Shown here in pieces: positions 49,569-62,787 of a stretch of 64,000 nucleotides of DNA; the first letter of the stretch is position 1, and each line of letters starts with the position of its first letter. Below the pieces are notes generated by a model. That model had not been told where the DNA came from. It worked only from the letters and a program-made list of their open reading frames with translations, and searched no databases. The position numbers and the translations under genes were made by a program. This stretch comes from Chloroflexota bacterium (GTDB taxonomy: Bacteria; Chloroflexota; Dehalococcoidia; Tepidiformales; Tepidiformaceae). Location of the stretch: positions 1 through 64,000 of the forward strand of contig JAPPBY010000028.1 in the NCBI GenBank assembly GCA_026702615.1. The letters are read 5' to 3'.

Positions 49569-50765
49569 CTAGCCCGCCAGCTCGACCAGCGAGCCCTCGA
49601 TCAGGCGCATCCCGAACTCCATCCCCAGGGGGATGGCGCGCTCGTCGATGATGAAGCCCGGGTCGTGGTGGCGGCCGGCGGCGCCGTTTATCTCGTTGCG
49701 CGCGCCCAGCCAGAAGTAGCAGCCCGGACGCGCCTCCAGGAAGTACGCCATGTCCTCCGCCCCCATCCCCCGCGACACCCGCGCCTCCTTCCCGAAATAG
49801 CGCCTCCCCTCCTCTTCCACGAACGCCGTCACCGCCTCGTCGTTCACCAGCGGCGGACAGCTCGTCCTGTGCTTGATCTCGGCCGTCGCCCCGAACGCCG
49901 CGCAGACCCCGCTCACCACGTCCTCCACCCTCGCCACCATCCGATCGCGCACGCGGTCGCTGTAGGTGCGAATCGTGCCCCGCAGCTCCGCCGACTCCGC
50001 GATCACGTTGCCGCGGAAGCCCGCCTCCAGCTTCCCGATGGTCAGCACGGCCGTCTCCAGCGGCGGCAGCGTGCGGCTCACGACCGTCTGTAGCGCCGTG
50101 ATGACGTGCGCCGCTACCACCACCGAGTCGACCGACTGGTGGGGTGAGGCGGCGTGCCCGCCGCGGCCCTTTATCGTGATGCGCAGGCTCGTGGGGGAGG
50201 CGAAGAACGGCCCCGGCGCCACGTTGATCTCGCCGACCGGCACGTCCGCGCTGATGTGCAGCCCCAGGCAGCGGTCGACGTTCGGCTTCTTCAGGATGCC
50301 TTCCCGGATGCACAGCGCCGCGCCGCCCGAGGCCTCCTCTGCCGGCTGGAACACGAAACGCACGCTCCCCGCCAGCGATTCCCGCGCCTCGGACGCGACC
50401 TGCGCCATTCCGAGCGCGATGGCCGCGTGCGTGTCGTGACCGCAGGCGTGCATCACGCCCTCGTTCTCCGAAGCGAAGGGCACGCCCGACTTCTCGGGCA
50501 CGGGCAGGGCGTCGATGTCCGCCCGCCAGAGCACGCAGGGGCCCTTGCGCCCGCCCTTCACGAGCGCCGTCGCGCCCGTGTTGGCGATCGGGCGCACGTC
50601 CTCCAGGTCGAGCTTCGCGAGCTCCTCGAGGATGACGCGCTGCGTGCGCTCCTCCTTCCAGGAGAGCTCGGGGTGCTGGTGCAGGTCGCGACGCACCGCG
50701 ATCACCTCGTCGGTGATGCGCTCGACCTCCGGCCGCACGCTCGGCAGTTTCGTTCCTCGGTTCAC
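49569..50765 (-). CDS. M20-family amidohydrolase (hippuricase-like)
   Basis: A 398-residue metal-dependent hydrolase. DLHQHPELSWKE opens the family; ACGHDTHAAIALGMA and PAEEASGGA hold the zinc ligands and the catalytic Glu; GMGAEDMAYFLE lies near the C-terminus. It removes an acyl or aminoacyl group from an N-acylated amino acid. Start ATG 50765 fits family length. It is 11 nt after the YkgJ-type gene. Confidence 0.93.
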   Translation of the reverse strand: MNRGTKLPSVRPEVERITDEVIAVRRDLHQHPELSWKEERTQRVILEELAKLDLEDVRPIANTGATALVKGGRKGPCVLWRADIDALPVPEKSGVPFASENEGVMHACGHDTHAAIALGMAQVASEARESLAGSVRFVFQPAEEASGGAALCIREGILKKPNVDRCLGLHISADVPVGEINVAPGPFFASPTSLRITIKGRGGHAASPHQSVDSVVVAAHVITALQTVVSRTLPPLETAVLTIGKLEAGFRGNVIAESAELRGTIRTYSDRVRDRMVARVEDVVSGVCAAFGATAEIKHRTSCPPLVNDEAVTAFVEEEGRRYFGKEARVSRGMGAEDMAYFLEARPGCYFWLGARNEINGAAGRHHDPGFIIDERAIPLGMEFGMRLIEGSLVELAG

Positions 50766-50775
50766 GGCGGCGAGC

Positions 50776-51369
50776 TTACCACCCGCCCGCCCCGCCTACG
50801 GAGCGTGCGTACGTCTCGCGCAGGAGGTCGCCCCATGCCCCCTCGGTCGAGGGCGGGCCGGTGAACCCGGGGCACTGGTCGTGGCGTAGCAGCAACGGCA
50901 CCGCTCCCTCCGCCGCGCGCCCCGCGGCCACCGCCTCCACCGCCCGCCGCCCCGCCTCCGGCGACGGCTGTGCTGGCCTCCCGCTCGCGCCGTCGACGAA
51001 CACGACCTGGTGCGGGTACGAGCGGCACGGGTCGGGTCGCGCCTCGTACTGGTCGCAGGTCAATTCCGCGCTCAGGAAGACGCAGTGCCCCTCGCGCCGT
51101 CCCAGCACGAACGGCTTCGCCAGGGGCAGCGCGATCGGCTCGCCGTCCGCGCTCTCCAGGAACCGCGAGGCGGGGAGGCCGCTGGACTCCCGCAGGCGCT
51201 CCGCCTCACCCTCCCCCACCGAGACGTTGAAAGCGCGGCAGCAGTAGGCGTCGCACTCGTGCGGCTGGCAGATGAAGCTCGCGTCGCCGGGAAGCACCAG
51301 CAGGTAGCTCCCGTAGCGCTCCCGGACGCGCGCCCAGAGGGCCTCCAGCTCGGCGGTGCGAATCGCCAT
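50776..51369 (-). CDS. YkgJ-family Cys-cluster protein
   Basis: A 197-residue protein. CQPHECDAYCCRAF near residue 36, then GHCVFLSAELTCDQYEARPDPCRSYP match the YkgJ family, named for a Fe/Zn-binding Cys cluster. It may insert metal or modify a partner; the true role is unknown. It lies upstream of the M20 gene in the same direction and probably forms an operon with it. Confidence 0.85.
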   Translation of the reverse strand: MAIRTAELEALWARVRERYGSYLLVLPGDASFICQPHECDAYCCRAFNVSVGEGEAERLRESSGLPASRFLESADGEPIALPLAKPFVLGRREGHCVFLSAELTCDQYEARPDPCRSYPHQVVFVDGASGRPAQPSPEAGRRAVEAVAAGRAAEGAVPLLLRHDQCPGFTGPPSTEGAWGDLLRETYARSVGGAGGW

Positions 51370-51490
51370 GCCGGCAGCCTACCGCAGGCCCGCGAGGCCC
51401 GTGCCGCCGCTGCTTGCGGCTGAGCCGCCCCCGCGCGAGACTTGACGGAAGATGTCCGCAAACGTCGCGGTCCACCTGGAGAACGCCCTC

Positions 51491-51557
51491 GCCCCGGTCT
51501 CGCCGGGGCGCACCCTCGGGCGCGTCTAGTGCCGCGGCCCTCGCGTTAAGGGCCGCG
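51491..51557 (+). promoter_or_regulatory. Two hairpins in the leuA leader
   Basis: GCCCCGG-TCTCG-CCGGGGC (51491-51509) and a 9-bp stem CGCGGCCCT-N7-AGGGCCGCG (51533-51557) lie 85-150 nt before the leuA ATG. They resemble an attenuator layout, but neither is followed by a T run. A small frame at 51452-51529 could be a leader peptide. Confidence 0.35.
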
Positions 51558-51642
51558 ATCGATCCTGACATCCCCAAGCCCGATGCCTCGCGCCTCTGCC
51601 GCGCGACCGGGACCTGAGCATCCCCTCGGAGGACCCAGCCCA

Positions 51643-53199
<1,557 letters not shown>

Positions 53200-53230
53200 T
53201 GCCTGGTCCACGGAAGCCGGTCGGCGGCGG

Positions 53231-53803
53231 GTGCTTCAGGCGCTCGCCGCCGTTGCGCTTCTCCTCCTTGCCGTGTCCCTGCTCGCAGGCTGCACGCGCG
53301 ATAAGTCGTGGCTCACCTCGCCCTCGGCCAAGGCGCTCCTGGGCGTCACGACCCCCGCCCTGCTCGCCTTCGACCCCCTCGACGAGCCCCCTGCGGATGT
53401 CCCTGCCCCCGAGGGCTGGCGACTCACCGTCGACCTTGCCCGCTTTGGCGAGCTCGAGAACGGCACCCCCGCCCTCGCCATCCTCCTCGACATCGAAAGC
53501 GAGCCGGGCGCCGTCATGGACCTCTGGCTGTCGGACGACGAGGGGCCGATCGCGCGCTGGTCGGGCGGCTCGACCGAGGACTACCGGGGCGACGCCTGCT
53601 TCCAGCTCCCGCTCGTGAGCGAGGACGGCGAGCACGCCCTGCCCCTGGCCGGCACCACCGGCCACAGGGTCACGGTCGCGTTCCGCGGCGAGGGCGGCCA
53701 CGTCATCCTCGCGGTCACGCGCGGCATTGCGAGTCTGGTTCCCGAGACCACCGGAACGCCCGGCCGCTCCGAGGTCTTCCGCGACCTGCTCGCCTGCCCC
53801 TGA
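53231..53803 (+). CDS. Hypothetical lipoprotein
   Basis: A 190-residue lipoprotein of unknown function. The signal ends LLAGC (Cys near residue 21), a good lipobox. The rest is beta-rich (GWRLTVDLARFGEL, AVMDLWLSDDEGPIARW), suggesting a beta-sandwich. GTG 53231 is the chosen start. It is 32 nt after leuA but has no functional link to it. Confidence 0.68.
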   Translation: MLQALAAVALLLLAVSLLAGCTRDKSWLTSPSAKALLGVTTPALLAFDPLDEPPADVPAPEGWRLTVDLARFGELENGTPALAILLDIESEPGAVMDLWLSDDEGPIARWSGGSTEDYRGDACFQLPLVSEDGEHALPLAGTTGHRVTVAFRGEGGHVILAVTRGIASLVPETTGTPGRSEVFRDLLACP

Positions 53804-53806
53804 GCC

Positions 53807-54601
53807 TCAGTGAATGAGGCGCCGCCGCATCAGCTTCACTGCCAGCACGTAGAAGAACACCGTCACCACCGCCAGCCAGGCGAGGCTGCCAAGCATCGAC
53901 CACTCCAGGTTCCCCGTGATCAGCCCCCGGTAGATGTCGACCACGTGCTTCAGGGGCATGAACCAGCCGAGGATCTGCACCCATCGCGGCATCGCGTCGA
54001 AGGGGAAGAAGGCGCCCCCGAACCAGAAGAGCGGGTTGATCACGAGGTTGAAGAAGTAGGCGAAGTGGCTCATCGCCCGCGCGATCGAGGCGAAGCAGAT
54101 CGAGATCGAGCTGAACAGCAGCCCCGGCAGCACGCCCACGGGCACGGCCAGGATGGCCCAGGGCGAATCCACCATGTGCAGCCACGGGTTCAGGATCGAA
54201 GCCACGATCAGGATGTAGGTGCCGTTCACGAGCGCCCGCGTCGTGCCCCACAGGATCTCCCCGGTGATCACGTCGTCGACGCTGATGGGCGTCGCGATGA
54301 TCGACTCGTACGTGCCCTGCATCTCCAGGCGTACGTAGCTCCCCCAGGCGCACTCGAAGGTGGCCGCGAACATGGGGAAGAGCGCCAGCAGCCCCGGCGC
54401 CAGGAACTCGACGTACTTCTCGCCGCTGTCGAGCTCAACGAACTGTCCCAGCGCCAGCCCCAGCGCGAGGATGATCGCGAACGGCTCGACGGCGATCCCG
54501 AGGAATTCGGTTTTCCAGTTGCGCAGCGTTGCATCGCGATTCCGCTGCCAGACGCGGTACGCGCCGAAGGAGACGTCCGGGGTCAGGGCGAACGCGGTCA
54601 A
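53807..54601 (-). CDS. ABC-2 type permease (second exporter)
   Basis: A 264-residue membrane protein with six spans; LALFPMFAATFECAWGSYVR and INPLFWFGGAFFPFDAMP match ABC-2 permeases. Its ATG overlaps the ATPase stop by 4 nt. It is not closely similar to the permease at 40519-41412, so the two exporters are probably distinct in substrate. Confidence 0.9.
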   Translation of the reverse strand: MTAFALTPDVSFGAYRVWQRNRDATLRNWKTEFLGIAVEPFAIILALGLALGQFVELDSGEKYVEFLAPGLLALFPMFAATFECAWGSYVRLEMQGTYESIIATPISVDDVITGEILWGTTRALVNGTYILIVASILNPWLHMVDSPWAILAVPVGVLPGLLFSSISICFASIARAMSHFAYFFNLVINPLFWFGGAFFPFDAMPRWVQILGWFMPLKHVVDIYRGLITGNLEWSMLGSLAWLAVVTVFFYVLAVKLMRRRLIH

Positions 54602-55521
54602 TCGAGCAGCCCCCGGCCCGTGAGCAGCAGGAACACGTCCTCCATGTTCCCCGGGCGAAGGTGCGCGCGATGCGGGTCGCCCACGCGCTCCGCCGCCATC
54701 GCCGAGGCTGGGCCGCCACCGAACACATAGGTCAGGTCCTCCACCTGCTCCACCGAGAAGCCGTCGCCCTGCGGGAACTCGGCCAGGAGCGCGTCGCGCT
54801 CCGGCGAGGGCAGCCGCAGCTCCAGCACCTGCGGGCCCACCAGCTCCGCGACCAGGTCGTACGGGCGTCCCTCAACCAGGATCTTCCCCCGGTGCATGAT
54901 CACCAGCCGGTCGCAGAGGTGCGTCGCTTCCTCCATGTAGTGCGTCGTCAGCAGCATCGTCACGCCCCGGCTCTTCAGCAGCCGCAGCTGCTGCCACACC
55001 AGGTGCCGCGCCTGTGGGTCGAGCCCCGTCGTGGGCTCGTCGAGGATGAGAACCTGCGGGTTGTTCACCAGCGCCCGCGCGATCGTGAGCCGCCGCTGCA
55101 TTCCGCCCGAGAGGTCGTCGACGTTCGAGGTCGCGCGGTCGTCGAGCTGGAACAGCGCCAGCGCCTCATCGATGCGCTGGCGCACATCGTCGCGCCCCAG
55201 CCCGAAGTAGCGGGCGTAGACCTCGAGGTTCTGGCGCACCAGCAGGTCGGGGTCGAGGTTGTCGTCCTGCGGCACCACCCCGAGCACTGCCTTCACCTGG
55301 CGCGGCGCTTCCTTCACGTCGAGGCCCGCCACCCGCAGCTCCCCCGTCGTGACGGGCGAGGTGGCCGTGATCATGCGGATCGTCGTCGTCTTCCCCGCCC
55401 CGTTCGGGCCGAGCACACCGAAGCATTCCCCCTCGCGGATGTCGAACGAGATGTCGTCGACCGCGACGAAGTCGCCGTAGTGCTTCACGAGGCCGCGCGC
55501 CTCAATGAGGGCGGATGTCAC
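54598..55521 (-). CDS. ABC transporter ATP-binding protein (second exporter)
   Basis: A 307-residue ATPase. Walker A GPNGAGKTTT, signature LSGGMQRRL, Walker B LILDEPTTGLD, and a C-terminal region ending MEDVFLLLTGRGLLD. GTG 55521 follows GGAG and skips an unconserved upstream extension. With the next gene it forms a drug- or polyketide-type exporter. Confidence 0.9.
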   Translation of the reverse strand: MTSALIEARGLVKHYGDFVAVDDISFDIREGECFGVLGPNGAGKTTTIRMITATSPVTTGELRVAGLDVKEAPRQVKAVLGVVPQDDNLDPDLLVRQNLEVYARYFGLGRDDVRQRIDEALALFQLDDRATSNVDDLSGGMQRRLTIARALVNNPQVLILDEPTTGLDPQARHLVWQQLRLLKSRGVTMLLTTHYMEEATHLCDRLVIMHRGKILVEGRPYDLVAELVGPQVLELRLPSPERDALLAEFPQGDGFSVEQVEDLTYVFGGGPASAMAAERVGDPHRAHLRPGNMEDVFLLLTGRGLLD

Positions 55522-55599
55522 AGGATGTGTCCTCTCCGGCGGTTGCCGGCGCCGCGGCGAAAGGCTGCCCGCCATCGTAGGAACGCGAGGGGGCTATGT

Positions 55600-56310
55600 T
55601 CAATCGGCGTGGGCGGGCGCCACGCGCAGCGAGAGCTCCGTGCCGCCCCGTAGCGGCAGCGTCGCCGAGGCGAAGCCGTTGGCCGGATCCTGCGCCCAGG
55701 CCACGTAGTGCTGCATCTCGAACGGGAACGAGCCGACGTTGTCCGCCATCACCATGCCGCCCACGCGCACGTGCGGCGCGAGGATCTGGAGCATCGTCAG
55801 GTTCAGGTTGGGGAACCCGTCGATCAGCACGAGGTCGAGCGGCCCGCCCGGGTCCGCCAGCTTCTCGCGCGCGTCCCCGACGCGTATCTCGGCAAACTCC
55901 GAGAGCCCGGCTTTTTCCAGGTTCGCCCGCGCCACCGCCGCCTTCGACGGCTGGATCTCGCTGCCGATGACGACCCCGCCACCGTTCTCCCGGATCGCCG
56001 CCGCCAGGTAGATCGTCGAGACCCCGAACGAGGTGCCAAACTCCGCCGCCCGCCGCGCGCCCAGCGAGCGCGCGAGCAGGTAGAGGAGGTTGCCCTGCTC
56101 CCGCTCCAGCGAGATGTACTTGTCGGCGAAGAACTCGGCCGCACCCTCGGCGTTGAAGGGTCCAGGCTCCGGCGGTGGCTCGGGCCGGGGCTCCTGCGTG
56201 AACGCTTCCATCTCCGCTTCGGCGGCCGCGTGCAGCCGGTCGAGCACGGCACGGACCCGTGGGTCGGGCACGACGCTGTGGTGGCTGTGGGGCTCAGTCG
56301 AACTCGTCAT
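55600..56310 (-). CDS. Class I SAM-dependent O-methyltransferase
   Basis: A 236-residue protein of the O-methyltransferase_3 family. Motif I is AAEFGTSFGVSTIYL, the acidic loop IGSEIQ, and VLIDGFPN gives motif IV with the metal-binding Asp. ATG 56310 overlaps the TPR gene by 17 nt. The substrate (catechol, flavonoid-like or other) is unknown. It is made after the TPR protein in one operon. Confidence 0.85.
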   Translation of the reverse strand: MTSSTEPHSHHSVVPDPRVRAVLDRLHAAAEAEMEAFTQEPRPEPPPEPGPFNAEGAAEFFADKYISLEREQGNLLYLLARSLGARRAAEFGTSFGVSTIYLAAAIRENGGGVVIGSEIQPSKAAVARANLEKAGLSEFAEIRVGDAREKLADPGGPLDLVLIDGFPNLNLTMLQILAPHVRVGGMVMADNVGSFPFEMQHYVAWAQDPANGFASATLPLRGGTELSLRVAPAHAD

Positions 56311-57154
56311 CGTCATCCTCGTCTTCTGCTTCCCGTGCCTTCGCCTCGTCCTCGGTCTCGTACTCGATGCGCGTCTCCTGCCAGCCCTCCTCGGGCAGCT
56401 CGTCCGCGGCGCCTCCAACGTCGGCGGGGCCGTCTTCGTCCTCGGCCAGGTCGTCCACGTCCTCGCGCAGGAAGTTGCGCCGCGTGTAGGCGCGCACCTC
56501 GTTGATGCTCGACTTGGGGAAGCTCACCTTTCCCGCCTGCGACGGATCCTGGTACTCCTCCCGCACGATTATGCGGGGCGAGTCGCCGGCGCTGACGAGC
56601 GCCGCCGAGTAGCGGTTTCCCCCATCCATCAGCCGTGCCAGCCGCAGCCCCACCCGCGGTTCCACCATCCCCAGGTACACGCCCCCGGGCGTGACAGCGT
56701 TGACCGCGTTCCCCCGCACCTCCAGCTCTACCGGGTCGCCCGCGTCCAGCGCCCCGAGCGCGTCGGACGGCGCCGCCTCCAGCCGTACGACCGCCGCTTT
56801 CCCCACCTCCTCGATAAAGAGGCCCCGGCTCATCTGCGCCGCGGGCTCGGCGGCGGACTCTTCGCCCTTCACCTGTTCGAGCCGGTCGAGGTTGCGCTGC
56901 GCGATCGCGTTCGTGGGGTCGACTTCGAGCGCCTTCTCGTACACGAGGCGCGCCTCGCGAATGCGCCCCAGTTCCGTGAACGCCTTGCCCAGCCGGTTGT
57001 AGACCTCGGCGTCGTCGCCGAAGCGCGCAATCAGCTCGCGGTTGAGCGCCGCCGCCTCTTTCCAGCGCCCCGCCACGGCCAGCTTCACCGCTTGCTCGTT
57101 GGCCGCCCGCCGCGCCCCCGGTCTCTCGGGCACCCGTGCCGATAGCTCGCTCAT
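56294..57154 (-). CDS. TPR-repeat protein with acidic tail
   Basis: A 286-residue protein. Two TPR repeats (AVAGRWKEAAALNRELIARF, then AEVYNRLGKAFTELGRIREAR) occupy residues 20-90. A beta-rich middle domain (NAVTPGGVYLGMVEPRVGLRLA) follows, and the last 55 residues are strongly acidic. ATG 57154 is the first in-frame start after the divergent dapB promoter. It is probably a protein-binding scaffold. Function unknown. Confidence 0.75.
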   Translation of the reverse strand: MSELSARVPERPGARRAANEQAVKLAVAGRWKEAAALNRELIARFGDDAEVYNRLGKAFTELGRIREARLVYEKALEVDPTNAIAQRNLDRLEQVKGEESAAEPAAQMSRGLFIEEVGKAAVVRLEAAPSDALGALDAGDPVELEVRGNAVNAVTPGGVYLGMVEPRVGLRLARLMDGGNRYSAALVSAGDSPRIIVREEYQDPSQAGKVSFPKSSINEVRAYTRRNFLREDVDDLAEDEDGPADVGGAADELPEEGWQETRIEYETEDEAKAREAEDEDDDDEFD

Positions 57155-57238
57155 CGGCGGCAGAATAGGGCCGTCTTCCGTGAGCGGCAACGCCCCCTGA
57201 CGCACTCTTGGCACGGTCCGCCCCCGCCACCGCGGGCG

Positions 57239-57244
57239 TACAAT
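57239..57244 (+). promoter_or_regulatory. -10-like hexamer of dapB
   Basis: TACAAT lies 8 nt before the dapB ATG and there is no Shine-Dalgarno, which points to a leaderless mRNA. No convincing -35 is present. Confidence 0.4.
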
Positions 57245-57252
57245 CGCCCGTC

Positions 57253-58032
57253 ATGGACAGCATCCCGATCGTCATCTCCGGAAGCGGCAACATGGGTCGT
57301 CAGGTGGCCCTCGCCGCCGCTGCCGACCCCGCCACCGAACCCCTCGCCTTCATCGACGCGCTCGGCGAGGGCGATTCCTGCGAGGGGCTGCCCCTCTACC
57401 GCGATGCCGCCCCCGCCCTCGACGCCCACAGCCCCGAGGTCGTCGTCGACTTCTCCAACGCCGCTTGGACGCCCGTCCTCGCCCGCGCCGCCCTCGAGCG
57501 CGGCGTCCGCCTCGTCATCGGCACGACCGGCCTCCCCGCCACGTTCCTCGACGAGCTCCGCGAGGAAGCCGCCGCGCGCAAGGTCGGGGTTGTCGTCGCC
57601 CCCAACTTCGCCATCGGCGCCGTCCTCCTGATGTACTTCGCCCGCCAGGCCGCGCGCTTCTTCGACCACGCCGAGATCATCGAGCTCCACCACGCCGGCA
57701 AGGTCGACGCGCCCAGCGGAACGGCGAAAGCGACCGCCGAGCAGATGGTCGAGGCCCGCGGCGAGCCCTTCGAGCGCGTCGAGGCCGAGGTCCAGACGGT
57801 GCCAGATACGCGCGGCGGCGAAGTCGGGGGTGTGACCCTCCACTCCGTGCGCCTGCCCGGCCTCGTCGCCCACCAGGAGGTGCTCCTCGGCGGGCTCGGC
57901 CAGACTCTCTCCCTGCGCCACGACAGCACCGGCCGCGACTCGTTCATGCCGGGCGTGCTCGCCGCCGTGAAGGCGGTCAGGGAAACCGAGGGCCTCGTCG
58001 TCGGACTCGACGCGCTCTTCGGGCTCGACTAG
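57253..58032 (+). CDS. dapB: 4-hydroxy-tetrahydrodipicolinate reductase
   Basis: A 259-residue reductase in lysine and diaminopimelate synthesis. The nucleotide motif is VISGSGNMGRQV (usually GxxGxxG). The signature ELHHAGKVDAPSGTA holds the catalytic His pair and Lys. ATG 57253 lies 8 nt after TACAAT. dapA does not follow; gyrA is convergent. Length and motifs are normal for DapB. Confidence 0.92.
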   Translation: MDSIPIVISGSGNMGRQVALAAAADPATEPLAFIDALGEGDSCEGLPLYRDAAPALDAHSPEVVVDFSNAAWTPVLARAALERGVRLVIGTTGLPATFLDELREEAAARKVGVVVAPNFAIGAVLLMYFARQAARFFDHAEIIELHHAGKVDAPSGTAKATAEQMVEARGEPFERVEAEVQTVPDTRGGEVGGVTLHSVRLPGLVAHQEVLLGGLGQTLSLRHDSTGRDSFMPGVLAAVKAVRETEGLVVGLDALFGLD

Positions 58033-58046
58033 CGACGCGCCCCGCC

Positions 58047-60581
<2,535 letters not shown>

Positions 60582-60717
60582 CCGCGGCAACTCCGGTCGG
60601 GGGCGGTCGTCGAAACCGCTAAGGTAATTGTACCAATTCCGGGCCTACAGGGCGGCCCGGGCGCGACCCTTGAAGCCGGGTAGGGAAAATCGCGCCGCAC
60701 CCCTCTAGGCTGCCCCC

Positions 60718-62778
60718 ATGACCCGTCGAGAGCGTGGCCGGCCGCGCCACCCTGGCCCCCTCACCCCCGCCGAACAGCGCGTCCTCGACGAGCTCCGTAA
60801 GGGCGGCACCAACGCCGAGATCGCCGTGCGCCTCGGCATCAGCCCCGACGCCGTCAAGTACCACATCTCCAACATGCTCGGGAAGCTCGACCTCCCCGAC
60901 CGCCACGCCCTCGCCGCCTGGCGCCCCGATCGGGAGCGTCGCCGCTGGCTCGGCCTCGCCGTTCCGGCGGGGCTCGCTTCCCTTGGCCGGCCGCTGGTGT
61001 GGGGTGGCGTGGGGCTGGGTCTAGCAACCGCGGTCGCGGTGGTGGCACTGCTGGTGGCCGTCATTGCGGGCGGTGAGGAGCCGCAGTCTGTGGTGTCCCC
61101 CGCGCCAACCGCGAAGCCTACATCGACGGCAGAAGCAGGGGGATCCCCCGAGCCCACGCCGCGTGCTCCGACCCCCGCATCGACCTCCAGTCCCTCCACC
61201 CCTCCGCCTGGGCAGCCGACGGAAGATCCGGTCGTAGAGATGAGCCTCGGATTGGAGTTCACGTGTGCGGTCAGACAGTCTGGGGCGCTGCTGTGTTGGG
61301 GATCGATCCGTGGTGAGGAACTCGATGTCCCTCCGGGACAGTATCGCTCCGTTAGCGCCCACCTCTACTACGTGTGCGCGGTCCGGGAGACTGGTGATGC
61401 AATCTGCTGGGGTGAGGAAGATGAAGGCAGGACAGATCCCCCTCAGGGAGAATTCACCTCGGTTAGCACGGGAGCGTTGCACGCTTGCGGAATGCGCGCG
61501 TCCGGAGAAGTCATTTGCTGGGGAAGCAATGAGGAAGGGCAGTTAGACGCGCCTTCAGGGCAGTTCGTCTCGGTGAGCGCGGGTGGGGATCAGGCCTGTG
61601 CCGTGAAGCAATCGGGCGAGGTCGCTTGCTGGGGTGAGGAGGTCTGGCCCCGGATTCAGCGGCCGCAGGGGACCTATCGCTCCGTGAGCGTGAGCGGCGG
61701 CTACGCGTGTGGGCTGCGCCCGACGGGCGAGGTCGCCTGCTGGGGGAGCACCCCTCCCGCTTCCGCCGTTCAGCCGCCGGGAAAGTACCTCTCGGTAAGC
61801 ACGAAGGGCGGGAATGCATGTGGCATCCGGGAGTCAGGAGAAATCCACTGCTGGGCCGGTGACTACTGGGTCGACGCCAGAGTGCCTGCTGGAGAGTTCC
61901 GCTCCGTGAGCGTGGGCTTCATCCACGCGTGTGCAATCCGACAGTCGGGCGGCGTGCTGTGCTGGTCGATGGACGACTATGGGCAGGCGGACGTTCCCTC
62001 CGGGACTTACGCATCAGTGAGCGCAGGTGAAGAGCGCACCTGCGCGGTTCGCGCGTCTGGGGCGCTGACCTGCTGGGGCGGCGCCAAGGACGGCCCGCGT
62101 TCACTACCACCGGGCCAGTTCAAGTCCGTGAGTGCAGACCTGCCGGGTACCTGCGCGCTTCGGGAGTCGGGCGAGATCATCTGCTGGGGCGACGACTGGA
62201 CGTACGCGCCCACGGGACGATTCGTGGCAGTTGAGGTTGGATCGGCTCATGCATGCGGCTTGGCGGAAACTGGTGAACTCGTCTGTTGGGGCCCTGACGG
62301 CCAGGCCATGCCTGGAACACCGCCCGGGCAGTTTCGTGTGTTCAGTGTTGGCTTCCGCGCTGCCTGCGCGATAAGCGAAATCGGTGACGTGGTGTGCTGG
62401 GGGAACAATCGGAATGTGGAGGGTGGTCCCTCTGGGACATACAGCTCGGTGAGCGTGGGCGCACATCACGTTTGCGCACTCAGGGAGTCCGGGGAGATCG
62501 ACTGTTGGGGGAGTCCCCTATACGAGTTGCTAGTGGAAGCCCCAGCGGGCCAGTACCGCGCTGTCAGCGCCGGTACCGGCCACACCTGCGCATTGCGAGT
62601 GACGGGTGAGATTGACTGCTGGGGTGACAACACCTACGGCCAGACGGACGCCCCGCCTGCCACATTTGTTTCCGTGAGCGCCGGGCGGCTTCATACCTGC
62701 GCGCTCACAGAGTCGGGCGAGGTGGCTTGCTGGGGTGGCAAGTACCTCGCCGCCCAGGTGCCACCCGACCTCCGATAG
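60718..62778 (+). CDS. LuxR-HTH / transmembrane / 14-repeat RCC1-like protein
   Basis: A 686-residue protein. Residues ~14-68: LuxR-type helix-turn-helix (LTPAEQRVLDELRKGGTNAEIAVRLGISPDAVKYHISNM in part). Residues ~95-118: one membrane span (GLATAVAVVALLVAVIAGG). A Ser/Pro/Thr linker follows to ~165. Then fourteen ~37-residue repeats follow, each with SVSxG, C-A-x-R-x-S/T-G, and C-W-G. Fourteen repeats are enough for two seven-bladed propellers. It looks like a one-component sensor with outside propellers and an inside DNA-binding domain. Confidence 0.82.
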   Translation: MTRRERGRPRHPGPLTPAEQRVLDELRKGGTNAEIAVRLGISPDAVKYHISNMLGKLDLPDRHALAAWRPDRERRRWLGLAVPAGLASLGRPLVWGGVGLGLATAVAVVALLVAVIAGGEEPQSVVSPAPTAKPTSTAEAGGSPEPTPRAPTPASTSSPSTPPPGQPTEDPVVEMSLGLEFTCAVRQSGALLCWGSIRGEELDVPPGQYRSVSAHLYYVCAVRETGDAICWGEEDEGRTDPPQGEFTSVSTGALHACGMRASGEVICWGSNEEGQLDAPSGQFVSVSAGGDQACAVKQSGEVACWGEEVWPRIQRPQGTYRSVSVSGGYACGLRPTGEVACWGSTPPASAVQPPGKYLSVSTKGGNACGIRESGEIHCWAGDYWVDARVPAGEFRSVSVGFIHACAIRQSGGVLCWSMDDYGQADVPSGTYASVSAGEERTCAVRASGALTCWGGAKDGPRSLPPGQFKSVSADLPGTCALRESGEIICWGDDWTYAPTGRFVAVEVGSAHACGLAETGELVCWGPDGQAMPGTPPGQFRVFSVGFRAACAISEIGDVVCWGNNRNVEGGPSGTYSSVSVGAHHVCALRESGEIDCWGSPLYELLVEAPAGQYRAVSAGTGHTCALRVTGEIDCWGDNTYGQTDAPPATFVSVSAGRLHTCALTESGEVACWGGKYLAAQVPPDLR

Positions 62779-62787
62779 CAATAGCCC

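Noticed and set aside
51452-51529. Leader peptide gene for leuA
   Set aside because: The 25-codon frame has scattered Val and Leu codons but no consecutive run, so it is not listed as a gene.
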